Assembly: GCA_963737225.1 (NCBI GenBank)
Contig: CAVTSA010000004.1
Coordinates: 620,001 to 684,000, forward strand
Direction of reading: 5' to 3'
Source: CAVTSA01 sp963737225
Lineage (GTDB): Bacteria > Chloroflexota > Dormibacteria > Dormibacterales > Dormibacteraceae
DNA length: 64,000 nucleotides
The first letter of the stretch is position 1. The number at the start of each line of letters is the position of its first letter. Position numbers and translations under genes: made by a program. Shown piece after piece: positions 7,873 through 16,291 of this stretch. The notes under the pieces are model-generated. The model had not been told where the DNA came from. It did not search any database and saw only the letters and a list, made by a program, of their open reading frames with translations.

Positions 7873-10170
7873 TCAGACGGTGGTTTTCTGCCGGCGACGG
7901 CTGCCGTTGGTGCCGCCCTTCGACTTCATGCCGCCGCGGCACTTCGGGTAGTCGATGCAGGACTTGAAGGTGCCGTAGCGACCCTCCCGCTCCACCAGCT
8001 GCTTTCCGCACTCGGGGCACGTCTCATCGAGGACCTTGGGCTCCGCCTTGACCTTCGGCTGGCCGTCCTTGCCCACGTTCGCACGGTACTTGCAGTCGGG
8101 GTAGCGGCTGCAGGACAGGAAGGGCCCGTAACGCCCACTTCGGCGCAGCAGCTCGCCCTGGTGGCACTCGGGGCATTCCATCCCGGTGTGCTCGGGCTCC
8201 GCACGATCCTTCTTTATGTACTTGCACTCGGGGTAGCCGGAGCAGCCGACGAACTCTCCGTAGCGCCCATTCCGAACCTGCAGCTGACGGCCGCATTCGG
8301 GGCAGGTCTCGTCGAGCAGCTTCGGCTCTGGGGCGTCGCCGTGCAGCACCGCCTGGCGGTACTTGCACTGCGGGTACCGGGAGCATCCCTTGAACGGCCC
8401 GTAGCGGCTCGCACGGAGGATCAGCGTGCCCTCGTGACACTCCGGGCACTCCTCCCCGGTGTCCGCGGGCATCGCCTCCTTGGCGTCGCTGAGCATCTTC
8501 TCCAGGGGGCCGTAGAAGTCACCGACCACCGGCACCCACTCCACCTGGCCCGACTGGACCTCGTCCAGCCGCTGCTCCATGGCCGCGGTGTACGCGTCGT
8601 CGACGATGTCGTGGAAGTGGCCGACCATGATCGTGTTGACCGCCTCGCCGATCTCCGTCGGGTGCAGCCGGCGCTCCTTCTGCTCGACGTAGCCGTGGTC
8701 CTGGATCGTCCCCACGATGCTGGCATAGGTCGAGGGCCGGCCGATGCCGCGCTTTTCCAGCTCCTGGATCAGCGAGGCCTCCGAGTAGCGGGGCGGCGGC
8801 TGGGTGAAGTGCTGTTCCGGCACCAGGTCCCAGAAGTGGAGCGTCTCCCCCTCCTGCAGCTCCGGTAGGCGCGACTCGGGATCGTCGTCGCGCTCCCAGA
8901 CCCGGTAGTACCCGTCGAACGTAAGCACCGAACCGGTGGCGCGCAGGACCAGCGGCCCGGCCACGATTTCGGCCGTCGTCCCCGCGTACACGGCGGGGGC
9001 CATGCGGCTCGCCACGAACCGCCGCCAGATCAGCTCGTAGACGCGGTACTGGTCGGGTGACAGATAGGCGCGGATCTCCTCAGGACGCCGGGATGGCTCG
9101 GTGGGACGGATCGCCTCGTGCGCGTCCTGGGCTCCGGGCCGGGCTTTGTCCTTTCGCGGCCGGCCCAGGTAGCGGTCCCCGAACTGCCCCTTGATCCAGC
9201 CCTTGACCTTCCCGTCGGCCTCCTCCGAGATGCGCGTCGAATCGGTACGCATGTAGGTGATGAGGCCGGTCGAGCCCTCGTTGCCCAGCTCGATGCCTTC
9301 GTACAGGTCCTGGGCCAGCCGCATGGTGCGCTTGGGCGAGAACCGCAGACGGCTCGACGCGTCCTGCTGCAGGGTCGAGGTCGTGTAAGGCGCGGGCGCC
9401 GACTTCCGCCGTTCCTTCCGCTCCAGCGAGCGGACCGTGTAGGCGGCGCCCTGCAGCAGTGCCATCGCCTGCTGCGCAGCCTCCTCGGTCTTCAGCTCCA
9501 GCTTGCCTTTGGGGTCGTCGAGGCGCCTCAGGACCCGCGCCCGGAACCGCTCGGCCTCGTCTTGCCCCGCGCCCTGGCGGGAGAGGATGGCGTCGACGGT
9601 CCAGGACTCCTCGGGCCGGAAGTGGCGGATCTCCTGCTCGCGATCGACCACCAGGCGCAGGGCGACCGACTGGACGCGACCGGCGCCGATGCCCTTCTGG
9701 ACCTTGCTCCAGAGGAACGGGCTCAGGCGGTAGCCGACCAGCCGGTCGACGACGCGGCGTGCCTGGTAGGCGTTGACGAGGTTCATGTCGATCTCGCGGG
9801 GGCTTCGCAGCGCCCGCTGGACCGCCTCGTTCGTGATCTCGTGGAACTCTATCCGCTTCGGATCGCGAAGGCGCAGCACCTCCGCGAGATGCCAGGAGAT
9901 GGCCTCGCCCTCACGATCGGGGTCGGACGCGAGGATCACCTCGGTGCCCCTCCGGGAGGCGTTCTTGCGCAGTTCCGAGATCGTCTGCCGGCGGCTTTCG
10001 ACGACCTCGTAGTGGGGCCGGAACTCGTGCTCGACGTCGACTGCCAGATCCCGCTCCGGCAGATCGCGCACGTGGCCCATCGACGCCATCACCTCGTAGT
10101 CGGCGCCCAAAAAGCGCTTCAGCGTCCGCGCCTTTGCGGGCGACTCGACGATGATCAAACGTTCTGCCAC
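7873..10170 (-). CDS. topA: DNA topoisomerase I with four C-terminal zinc ribbons
   Basis: Type IA topoisomerase relaxing negative supercoils. The TOPRIM domain starts the protein (LIIVESPAKARTLKRFLG; acidic triad in SDPDREGEAI). The catalytic tyrosine is Y306 in GLITYMRTDSTRIS. After about residue 590 come four CxxC...C zinc ribbons of topoisomerase C-terminal type (each with a GxYGxFxxC core). Length is 765 aa. The start is GTG at 10170. It follows dprA by 317 bp, the conserved dprA-topA order, and the spacer has a structured leader. Confidence 0.96.
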   Translation of the reverse strand: MAERLIIVESPAKARTLKRFLGADYEVMASMGHVRDLPERDLAVDVEHEFRPHYEVVESRRQTISELRKNASRRGTEVILASDPDREGEAISWHLAEVLRLRDPKRIEFHEITNEAVQRALRSPREIDMNLVNAYQARRVVDRLVGYRLSPFLWSKVQKGIGAGRVQSVALRLVVDREQEIRHFRPEESWTVDAILSRQGAGQDEAERFRARVLRRLDDPKGKLELKTEEAAQQAMALLQGAAYTVRSLERKERRKSAPAPYTTSTLQQDASSRLRFSPKRTMRLAQDLYEGIELGNEGSTGLITYMRTDSTRISEEADGKVKGWIKGQFGDRYLGRPRKDKARPGAQDAHEAIRPTEPSRRPEEIRAYLSPDQYRVYELIWRRFVASRMAPAVYAGTTAEIVAGPLVLRATGSVLTFDGYYRVWERDDDPESRLPELQEGETLHFWDLVPEQHFTQPPPRYSEASLIQELEKRGIGRPSTYASIVGTIQDHGYVEQKERRLHPTEIGEAVNTIMVGHFHDIVDDAYTAAMEQRLDEVQSGQVEWVPVVGDFYGPLEKMLSDAKEAMPADTGEECPECHEGTLILRASRYGPFKGCSRYPQCKYRQAVLHGDAPEPKLLDETCPECGRQLQVRNGRYGEFVGCSGYPECKYIKKDRAEPEHTGMECPECHQGELLRRSGRYGPFLSCSRYPDCKYRANVGKDGQPKVKAEPKVLDETCPECGKQLVEREGRYGTFKSCIDYPKCRGGMKSKGGTNGSRRRQKTTV

Positions 10171-10487
10171 GGCGGTGGACTACTCCTCTACCTCAGTTGT
10201 CATTCCGCGGCGTCTGCCGCGGCGGTACACCTGACCCGAGCTCCGGGCAACGCTGGAACCGACCTCGGCGGTATGCCGAGGCGGTGGACGATCCCCCGCC
10301 GGAGTGCACCTTCTGCTGGTCTCCCCAGCTTGATCCGTTCCTACACGTCCCCCTCGTGGACCGCATGGGCCGGAGGGTTTCGCACGGTACGCCTTTCGAG
10401 TCCCATTTGGCACGGGTGGTGACGTACGCCTGCCGGCTGAGCGACGGCTCCCGACCCGACATGGGATCGATTGCGCAGAGCGGTCCC
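10171..10487 (-). other. Structured leader/spacer between dprA and topA
   Basis: 317 bp without a convincing gene. In the topA direction it contains a perfect 7-bp stem at 10263-10281 (CCTCGGC/GCCGAGG), a CCCG/CGGG stem, and a 7-bp GC stem at 10205-10222 enclosed by a GTCA/TGAC outer stem with a one-sided bulge. These lie 35-110 nt before the topA GTG and could form a folded 5' leader. A 89-codon frame exists on the minus strand but resembles no family. Confidence 0.4.
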
Positions 10488-11396
10488 TCACCGGCGTGCG
10501 CGATGGTGGACTCTCACGTAGCCGCCGCCCACGCGCCGGACTCGACCCCCGAGCTCCGCCCGGGAGAGCCGGATCAGGACCTGCTGGATGGGCAGGCCGA
10601 GCTTCGCCGCCAGCGTGCCCGGGTCGACGGGCAGCGTGTCGGTGAGGTGCCCCAGCAGCGGGTCCTGTCCGGCCGGCGGGAGCTCGACGCCGAGGTGTCG
10701 GGGTGGTCCCAGGGGGTCGTCGAGCACCTCGCAAGGCTCTCCGATCTCCCGCAGCACGTCGCGCGCGTTCTGGACCAGCCCGGCTCCGTCGCGCAGGAGC
10801 TGGTGGCATCCGACAGAGAGGGGTGAGAACACGCTTCCCGGCACCGCGAGCACCGTCCGGCCGAGCGCGAGCGCGGCTTCGGCGGTGATCAGCGCGCCCG
10901 AGCCGACCGCCGCCTCCACCACGACGACGGCCTGGGAAAGCCCGGCGATCGTCCAGTTCCGGCGCGGGAAGTGGTCCCTCCGCGGCGGTGTCCCGTCGGG
11001 GAACTGACTGACCACCGCGCCACCGAGCGCGACGATGCGCTGGGCGAGGCCGTGGTGGCGGGCCGGGTAGACGATGTCGACGCCGGTGCCCAGGACCGCG
11101 ACCGTCGCGGCTCCCGCCTCCAACGCTCCCTGGTGCGCGGCGGCGTCGATGCCCAGGGCGAGCCCCGAGACGATCACCACGCCCGCCTGCCCGAGGTCGG
11201 TGGCGAGCCGTTCGGCGACCGCTTCGCCGTAGGGGGTGGGCCGGCGGGCGCCAACGATGGCGACCCGTGGTCCCCGCGGCGGCGGCCAGGTCCCGCGCAC
11301 ACGAAGCGTGGGCGCCCGCCAGACGGCGCCGGTGTCCGGCCACCCCGCCTCCACCTCGCGGACCGGTGCCGGATCCAGGCCGGGATCAGGCGGCAC
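10488..11396 (-). CDS. dprA: DNA processing protein DprA (short N-terminus)
   Basis: RecA loader for incoming single-stranded DNA in natural transformation. The Rossmann-like core is complete: VAIVGARRPTPYGE, VVIVSGLALGIDAAAHQGAL, GTGVDIVYPARH, FPRRNWTIAGLSQAVVVVEA and GALITAEAAL. A winged-helix domain (about the last 60 residues) follows. The N-terminal SAM-like domain found in longer DprA is missing. Start is uncertain: GTG 11396 overlaps the comM stop by 11 bp, and GTG 11354 is the alternative. It sits between comM and topA, and comM is also a competence gene. Confidence 0.88.
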   Translation of the reverse strand: MPPDPGLDPAPVREVEAGWPDTGAVWRAPTLRVRGTWPPPRGPRVAIVGARRPTPYGEAVAERLATDLGQAGVVIVSGLALGIDAAAHQGALEAGAATVAVLGTGVDIVYPARHHGLAQRIVALGGAVVSQFPDGTPPRRDHFPRRNWTIAGLSQAVVVVEAAVGSGALITAEAALALGRTVLAVPGSVFSPLSVGCHQLLRDGAGLVQNARDVLREIGEPCEVLDDPLGPPRHLGVELPPAGQDPLLGHLTDTLPVDPGTLAAKLGLPIQQVLIRLSRAELGGRVRRVGGGYVRVHHRARR

Positions 11397-12912
11397 GCTC
11401 GGCCAGCCGGTAGCCCAGCGCCTCCAGAACATGCCCCTCACCGATCTCGATCCCACCGTCCAGGTCGGCAAGCGTCCGAGCGACACGCCACGCACGGTGG
11501 TAGCCACGCGCGGTGAGCCCCTGCGCCTCGGCCCAGCGCTCGAGCGAGCTCCGGGCCTGGGCGCCGAGCGGCGCATGGACGCGCAGCTCCCGGGCCCGCA
11601 GCTCGCCGTTGCACTTTCCCTGGCGGTCCTCCTGCAGGCGGCGAGCCTCGACCACGCGCCCTCGAACCTGGCCCGAGCTTTCGCCGCCGTCACCCTGCAG
11701 CGCGCTGAGAGGCAGCCGCGGCACCATGACCTGCAGATCGATGCGGTCGAGCAGCGGGCCCGACAGTGACCGCTGGTAGCGCTCGATTGCCGGCGCCGGG
11801 CAGCGGCAGGCCCGCTCCGCGTCGCCCAGATAGCCGCACGGGCACGGGTTGGTGGCGGCGACCAGCTGGAACCTCGCGGGATAGCGAACGCTGCCGGCGG
11901 CGCGGGTCAGGTGCACGTCTCCGCGCTCCAGCGGCTGGCGGAGCAGCTGCAGGGTGCGCGGCGCACACTCCGCCAGCTCGTCCAGGAACAGGACCCCGCA
12001 GTGGGCTCGCGTGACCTCTCCAGGCATCGCGATCGGCGAGCCCCCACCCACCAGCCCGGGACCGGAGATCGAGTGATGGGGGGCGCGAAAGGGTCGGCGG
12101 CAATCGAGCGGTCCTCCGCCGATCGCGCCCCCCAGTTCGCCGAGCACGCTCCGAATCCGGGCCACGACCATCGCCTGCTCGAGGTCGAGCGGCGGCAGGA
12201 TCCCGGGCAGCGCCCGGGCCAGCATCGTCTTGCCGGTGCCCGGCGGTCCGGTCATCAACAGATGGTGGCCGCCCGCGGCCGCAACCTCGAGGGCCCGGCG
12301 CGCAGCCTGCTGTCCGTGTACCTCGGCCAGGTCGAGGTCCGGCACCACCTCGTCCTGGCCATGCGCGACCGTCCGCCGTTGGGGTGGGATCTGCTCTTCG
12401 CCGCAGACCTGCGCGACGACCTGCGCCAGGTTGTCGCAGGGGATGATCTCGAGGCCGTCGATCAGCGCCGCCTCGTCGGCGTCGCCGGTGGGCACGTAGA
12501 GGCGGCGGAAGAGGCGCTCGCGGGCCCAGGTCGCGGCCACCAGCACGCCCGGCACGTGACGCACCGTGCCGTCGAGGCCAAGCTCCCCCAGGAAGGCGGC
12601 GTCGTCCGGGCCCTCCCTACCCTCGCTCGCCAGCGCGACCCCGACCGCGATCGGCAGGTCCAGGCCGGGCTGCTCCTTACGCAGCTGGGCCGGGGCCAGG
12701 TTGATGGTGACGTTTCGCTTGGGCAGCGGAAGCCCGGCGTTGCGCATCGCCGCCTCGATCCGCTGGCGGGACTCCTTGACGGAGGCCGAAGCCAGCCCGA
12801 CCACGGTGAGCTTGGTCTCGAACCCGCCTCCCACGTCGACCTCGACCTCGACGCAGCGCCCTTCGAGTCCTCTGAGCAGCACGCCGACGGTTCTGGTGAC
12901 CATGTCGGGCAC
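11386..12912 (-). CDS. comM: ComM/YifB family Mg-chelatase-like AAA+ ATPase
   Basis: Hexameric helicase that promotes branch migration during natural transformation. It has 508 aa with an N-terminal Lon-like S5 domain (from about 20 to 170), a Walker A GPPGTGKT at 222-229, the FRAPHHSIS insert, Walker B VLFLDELAE, NPCPCGYLGD and the C-terminal Mg-chelatase domain (GYHRAWRVARTLADL). GTG 12912 or ATG 12903 may start it. It overlaps dprA, making a comM-dprA competence pair. Confidence 0.93.
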   Translation of the reverse strand: MPDMVTRTVGVLLRGLEGRCVEVEVDVGGGFETKLTVVGLASASVKESRQRIEAAMRNAGLPLPKRNVTINLAPAQLRKEQPGLDLPIAVGVALASEGREGPDDAAFLGELGLDGTVRHVPGVLVAATWARERLFRRLYVPTGDADEAALIDGLEIIPCDNLAQVVAQVCGEEQIPPQRRTVAHGQDEVVPDLDLAEVHGQQAARRALEVAAAGGHHLLMTGPPGTGKTMLARALPGILPPLDLEQAMVVARIRSVLGELGGAIGGGPLDCRRPFRAPHHSISGPGLVGGGSPIAMPGEVTRAHCGVLFLDELAECAPRTLQLLRQPLERGDVHLTRAAGSVRYPARFQLVAATNPCPCGYLGDAERACRCPAPAIERYQRSLSGPLLDRIDLQVMVPRLPLSALQGDGGESSGQVRGRVVEARRLQEDRQGKCNGELRARELRVHAPLGAQARSSLERWAEAQGLTARGYHRAWRVARTLADLDGGIEIGEGHVLEALGYRLAERAA

Positions 12913-13204
12913 GGTAGTGGGGCCGGGTGCGCTTGGGAACAGGGGGTGTTAAGAGAGGTTCGTCCGGGCCCTCTGGACCTCTTGGGTACTGATGGCCGCC
13001 TCTCTTGTTCGGCGTTCCCAATGTGTGAGCGTCAACACAGTGGGTCCCGATCTCCCGCGAACCCGTCACCAGTGACACCTCAGAGGGGCGCCGGCAAAGC
13101 CTTCACTGACACGGTCAGGAACGCGTGTCGAGGTTCGACTCCGACAGCACCCCCCTCAGGCGTCCGTACCACGTCCGGGTCGGGCGAACCGCGAGAATGC
13201 GACC
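12913..13204. other. Divergent intergenic region, comM / Ldh2 dehydrogenase
   Basis: 292 bp between divergently transcribed genes. It contains several dyads: TGTGT...ACACA around 13022-13039, GTCACCAGTGAC at 13065-13076, CTGAC-ACG-GTCAG at 13106-13118 and a TGTCG...CGACA hairpin at 13126-13146. They are spaced by 40-42 and 24 bp. They look like regulator sites or small hairpins. No gene is seen. Confidence 0.35.
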
Positions 13205-14329
13205 GTGGTGACCCCGAACGAACATGACACCTCGACCGACGACCTGATCATCGAGGCCGGCGCGGCTGAAAGCTTCGCGCACGCCGTCCTGACCTCGATC
13301 GGAGCCGACGACACCGCCGCCACCGAGACCGCTCACCACCTGGTCGGCGCCAACCTTGCCGGCCACGACTCCCACGGGCTTCTGCGCATCGTGCAGTACG
13401 TCGACCTGGCCGACCGCGGCCGCCTGCACCCGGGCGCCTGGGGCGCGCCGATCAAGGAATCCCCGTCGCTCCTCCTCTTCGACGCCAAGCGCGGCCTCGG
13501 TCAGTGGACGAGCCGGCAGGCCCTCGATTGGTGCATCGATCACGCGAGCCGGACAGGCATCGCCGCCGCCGCCGTCCGCCACTCGAACCACGTCGGGAGG
13601 CTCGGCCATTACGCCGAGGTGGCGGCGCGCGAGGGCCTGGTCAGCATCACCACGGTGGGTTCGGTCGGCCCCGGCATCGGCCGCATCGTGCCCTACCACG
13701 GACTGGGCCGGCTGCTCGGGACCAACCCCTGGTGCTTCGGTGTCCCCGCCCGTGATCGCACCCCGCTGGTCGCCGACTTCGCGACCTCACAGGTCGCCGA
13801 GGGCAAGCTCCGGGTCGCCCGCTATCAGGGCAGGCGGGTCGCGCCCGGCCTGATCATCGACAGCGAGGGCCGACCCACCACCCTTCCCGCCGACTTCTAC
13901 GACGGCGGCTCCCTGCTCCCCGTCGGCGGAGACCTGACCGGCCACAAGGGCTACGGGCTGGGACTGGCGGCGGCGCTGCTCGGAAGCCTGGCCGTGATCG
14001 GCGACGACGACCCGACCACCGCCGGCACCATGTCCGACGTACCTCGCGGGACCGTCTGGACCGCGGGCTTCTTCATGGTGGTCCTGGACCCCGAGTGGTT
14101 CGGTGGTACCGACCCCTATCGGGAGACCGTCGCGGAGCTGCTCGACGCCGCCGCCACGCTCCCGCCGGCTCCTGGCTACGACCGGGTCCTGGTGCCCGGC
14201 GAGCCGGAGCAGGTCAGCCGGGAACGCCGCCTGTCCGAAGGCCTTCCCATCCCACCCTCACTGTGGGATCAGCTCACACAGCTGGGAGAACGTTTTCACA
14301 TCCCGGCGCCCCCAGTCGAGAGCGCGTAA
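13205..14329 (+). CDS. Malate/L-lactate dehydrogenase family (Ldh2) oxidoreductase
   Basis: NAD(P)-dependent 2-oxoacid dehydrogenase of the YlbC/YiaK/DpkA fold, 374 aa. The family landmarks are LAGHDSHGLLRI, SNHVGRLGHYAEVAA, GTNPWCFGVPA and, near the C-terminus, GHKGYGLGLAAALL. Members act on malate, sulfolactate, ureidoglycolate, 2,3-diketogulonate or cyclic imines, so the substrate cannot be assigned here. It stands alone on the plus strand ahead of Ku. The start is GTG 13205; no clear ribosome binding site is seen and a GAGAAT hexamer lies just upstream, so a leaderless start is possible. Confidence 0.85.
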   Translation: MVTPNEHDTSTDDLIIEAGAAESFAHAVLTSIGADDTAATETAHHLVGANLAGHDSHGLLRIVQYVDLADRGRLHPGAWGAPIKESPSLLLFDAKRGLGQWTSRQALDWCIDHASRTGIAAAAVRHSNHVGRLGHYAEVAAREGLVSITTVGSVGPGIGRIVPYHGLGRLLGTNPWCFGVPARDRTPLVADFATSQVAEGKLRVARYQGRRVAPGLIIDSEGRPTTLPADFYDGGSLLPVGGDLTGHKGYGLGLAAALLGSLAVIGDDDPTTAGTMSDVPRGTVWTAGFFMVVLDPEWFGGTDPYRETVAELLDAAATLPPAPGYDRVLVPGEPEQVSRERRLSEGLPIPPSLWDQLTQLGERFHIPAPPVESA

Positions 14330-14360
14330 CCCACAGAACCAAAGCCGCGACAACAGGGGC

Positions 14361-14385
14361 ACAGCGCACATCTGTGCTGTACCAT
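14361..14385 (+). promoter_or_regulatory. Dyad and -10-like hexamer upstream of Ku
   Basis: A 20-bp dyad (14361-14380, 8 of 10 pairs matching) abuts TACCAT at 14380-14385. The ATG of Ku follows after 7 nt and there is no ribosome binding site. The hexamer fits a -10 box of a leaderless promoter, and the dyad covers where a -35 or an operator would lie. Functional assignment is inference. Confidence 0.45.
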
Positions 14386-14392
14386 CCCCGAC

Positions 14393-15256
14393 ATGCCCCG
14401 CTCGATGTGGAAGGGTGCGATCAGCTTCGGCATGGTCTCCATCCCTATCCGCCTCTACGTCGCAACAGAGTCACACTCCGCGTCCTTCCGTCAGCTGTGC
14501 TCCGAGCATCTCTCCCCGATCAAGTACAAGCGGTGGTGCGAGGCAGGCGATCACGAAGTCGCCTACGGCGACATCAAGAAGGGCGTCGAGATCTCCAAGT
14601 CGCACTACGTCGTGCTCGACGACAGTGACCTGGAGAATCTGCCTCTTCCCACGGCGCACGCGATCGAGATCGAGGAGTTCGTCCCCGACGACGGCATCGA
14701 GGCCGGGCTCTATTTCAAGTCGGCCTACTACGTCGAGCCCGACGAGATGGGTCGGAAACCGTACCTGCTCCTGCAGAAGGCGCTGGAGGAGACGTCGATG
14801 CTCGCGATCGCCAAGATCGCGTTCCGGGACCGCGAGCACCTCTGCGCGGTGCATCCGAACGGAGGAGCGCTGCTCCTCAACACGCTGCACTGGCCGGACG
14901 AGATCCGCGCCACGGATTCGCTCAACGTGGGCGACGAGGACAGCGTCAAGGTCAGCCCTCGGGAGCTGTCGATGGCGAAGAGCCTGATCGAGAACCTGGC
15001 GGAGGACCGCTTCGAGCCCTCGCGGTACCACGACGACTACCAGGAGGCCCTAAAGCGTGTCATCGACGCCAAGGTCGAAGGCACCGAGGTGGTGGAAGCC
15101 GAGGAGCCAGAGGCCGAGGGCAAGGTGATGGATCTGATGGAGGCGCTCAAGGCCTCCGTCGAGGCGGCCAAGAAGTCTCGTGCGCAGGCTGCGGAACACG
15201 ACGCCGAGGAGGAGGCCCCGGCGCCCCGTCGCCAGTCGCGCCGGAAGGCAAGCTGA
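14393..15256 (+). CDS. ku: Ku family DNA end-binding protein
   Basis: Homodimeric bacterial Ku that binds double-strand ends in non-homologous end joining and recruits a ligase. The 287-aa protein opens with MWKGAISFGMVSIPIRLY and has the Ku core with YYVEPDEMGRKPYLLL and the ring residues ENLAEDRFEPSRYHDDY. The C-terminal 40 residues are acidic then basic, as in other bacterial Ku tails that contact DNA and ligase. The stop codon overlaps a possible CTG start of the adjoining ligase gene, so the two look like one end-joining unit. Confidence 0.96.
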   Translation: MPRSMWKGAISFGMVSIPIRLYVATESHSASFRQLCSEHLSPIKYKRWCEAGDHEVAYGDIKKGVEISKSHYVVLDDSDLENLPLPTAHAIEIEEFVPDDGIEAGLYFKSAYYVEPDEMGRKPYLLLQKALEETSMLAIAKIAFRDREHLCAVHPNGGALLLNTLHWPDEIRATDSLNVGDEDSVKVSPRELSMAKSLIENLAEDRFEPSRYHDDYQEALKRVIDAKVEGTEVVEAEEPEAEGKVMDLMEALKASVEAAKKSRAQAAEHDAEEEAPAPRRQSRRKAS

Positions 15257-15318
15257 CGGCACTCCCCGCAGATCAACTCACCTTCCAGCTGGAGCCGCTC
15301 CCGACGCGGCTGCGCCCC

Positions 15319-16287
15319 ATGCAGCCGGTACAGGCTTCGGAGCCTTTCAGCGCCGACGACTATCTCTTCGAGGTCAAGTGGGACGGCCTGCGCTGCCTGC
15401 TCTTCGCCGACGACGAAGGCCGGGTGCGGCTGCAGAACCGGGCCCTGGAAGACATCACCGAGGCCGCACCCGAACTCCGGAAGGTCGCCCGGCAGGTGAC
15501 CCCGGCCAGCGTCTTCGACGGGGAGCTGGTGGCGACCGACGAAGAGGGCCGGCCCGACCGCCAGCTGTTGGAGGACCGGATGCGGGGCCGCGCCGCGCCG
15601 GCCCAGGCCCCCCTCAGCTACCTCGCGTTCGACGCCCTCTTCCTGAACCGGCGCCCGCAGCTGCGGCAGCCCCTGCGCCGTCGGAAGGCGCGTCTCAAGC
15701 GAGCGGTCCAGCCCGGCAATCACCTGTTCGTCCCCGATCACATCCAGCGCGAGGGGGTCGAGCTCTACCAGGCCTGCCTGGAGCGGGGGCTCGAGGGCGT
15801 GGTGGCCAAGCACACCGCCTCGACCTACGTCCCCGGCCAGCGAAGCCCGTTCTGGCTCACCATCGACGCCGTGATGCGCGGAGACTTCGTCGTCCTCGGG
15901 TCCACACCCGGCAGCCCCTTCACGGCCCTCCTGGTCGGCGCGTACGAAGACGGGCGGCTGCTCCCCTGCGGATCGCTCACGGGCGGCTTCGACGACGAGG
16001 AGTGCTGTGAGCTGGCCGCCGCGCTCCGCCGGCTGCATCAGGACGAGTGCCCGCTCACGCCACCACCGCAGCTGACCGCGCCCGTCGACTGGGTCCGGCC
16101 CGAGCTGGTGGTCCGGGTGCGGTACTCGGAGTGGTCCCGCGACGGTACGCTCCGGTTCCCGATCTTCGACGGCCTCCGCCATGACACCCACCCGGCCGAA
16201 TGCGTGCGCATCCCGCCGCGTGTGGTGCCGTCGGAACCACCTCGGCCCGGCTCACCCGCGTTCGGGTTGACCCGCTTCCCGTTCTGA
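15319..16287 (+). CDS. ATP-dependent DNA ligase, Ku-linked, motif V degenerate
   Basis: Adenylating ligase resembling the ligase domain of LigD. Motif I is EVKWDGLR with nucleophile K20, motif III LAFDALFL, motif IV GLEGVVAKHT, and the OB-fold part ends with RYSEWSRDGTLRFPIFDGLR. No polymerase or nuclease domain is attached. Where ligases normally have a WxKxK motif V this protein has FWLTIDAV, so both usual lysines are absent. The ATG at 15319 leaves the conserved PM segment at the extreme N-terminus; a CTG at 15253, overlapping the Ku stop as CTGA, would add 22 residues and is the other candidate start. Confidence 0.85.
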   Translation: MQPVQASEPFSADDYLFEVKWDGLRCLLFADDEGRVRLQNRALEDITEAAPELRKVARQVTPASVFDGELVATDEEGRPDRQLLEDRMRGRAAPAQAPLSYLAFDALFLNRRPQLRQPLRRRKARLKRAVQPGNHLFVPDHIQREGVELYQACLERGLEGVVAKHTASTYVPGQRSPFWLTIDAVMRGDFVVLGSTPGSPFTALLVGAYEDGRLLPCGSLTGGFDDEECCELAAALRRLHQDECPLTPPPQLTAPVDWVRPELVVRVRYSEWSRDGTLRFPIFDGLRHDTHPAECVRIPPRVVPSEPPRPGSPAFGLTRFPF

Positions 16288-16291
16288 CGGA

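Noticed and set aside
10200..10250. T-box-like bulged stem (GTGTACC between two helices) upstream of topA
   Set aside because: The essential TGGN tRNA-binding bases are missing, no specifier stem is seen, and topA is not a T-box target.
10193..10462. 89-codon frame between dprA and topA
   Set aside because: No recognised motif, no ribosome binding site, and it covers the hairpin-rich leader.
13126..13146. T-arm-like sequence GAGGTTCGACTCC suggesting a tRNA
   Set aside because: The flanks do not form a 5-bp T stem with a 7-nt loop, and no acceptor or anticodon stem is found on either strand.
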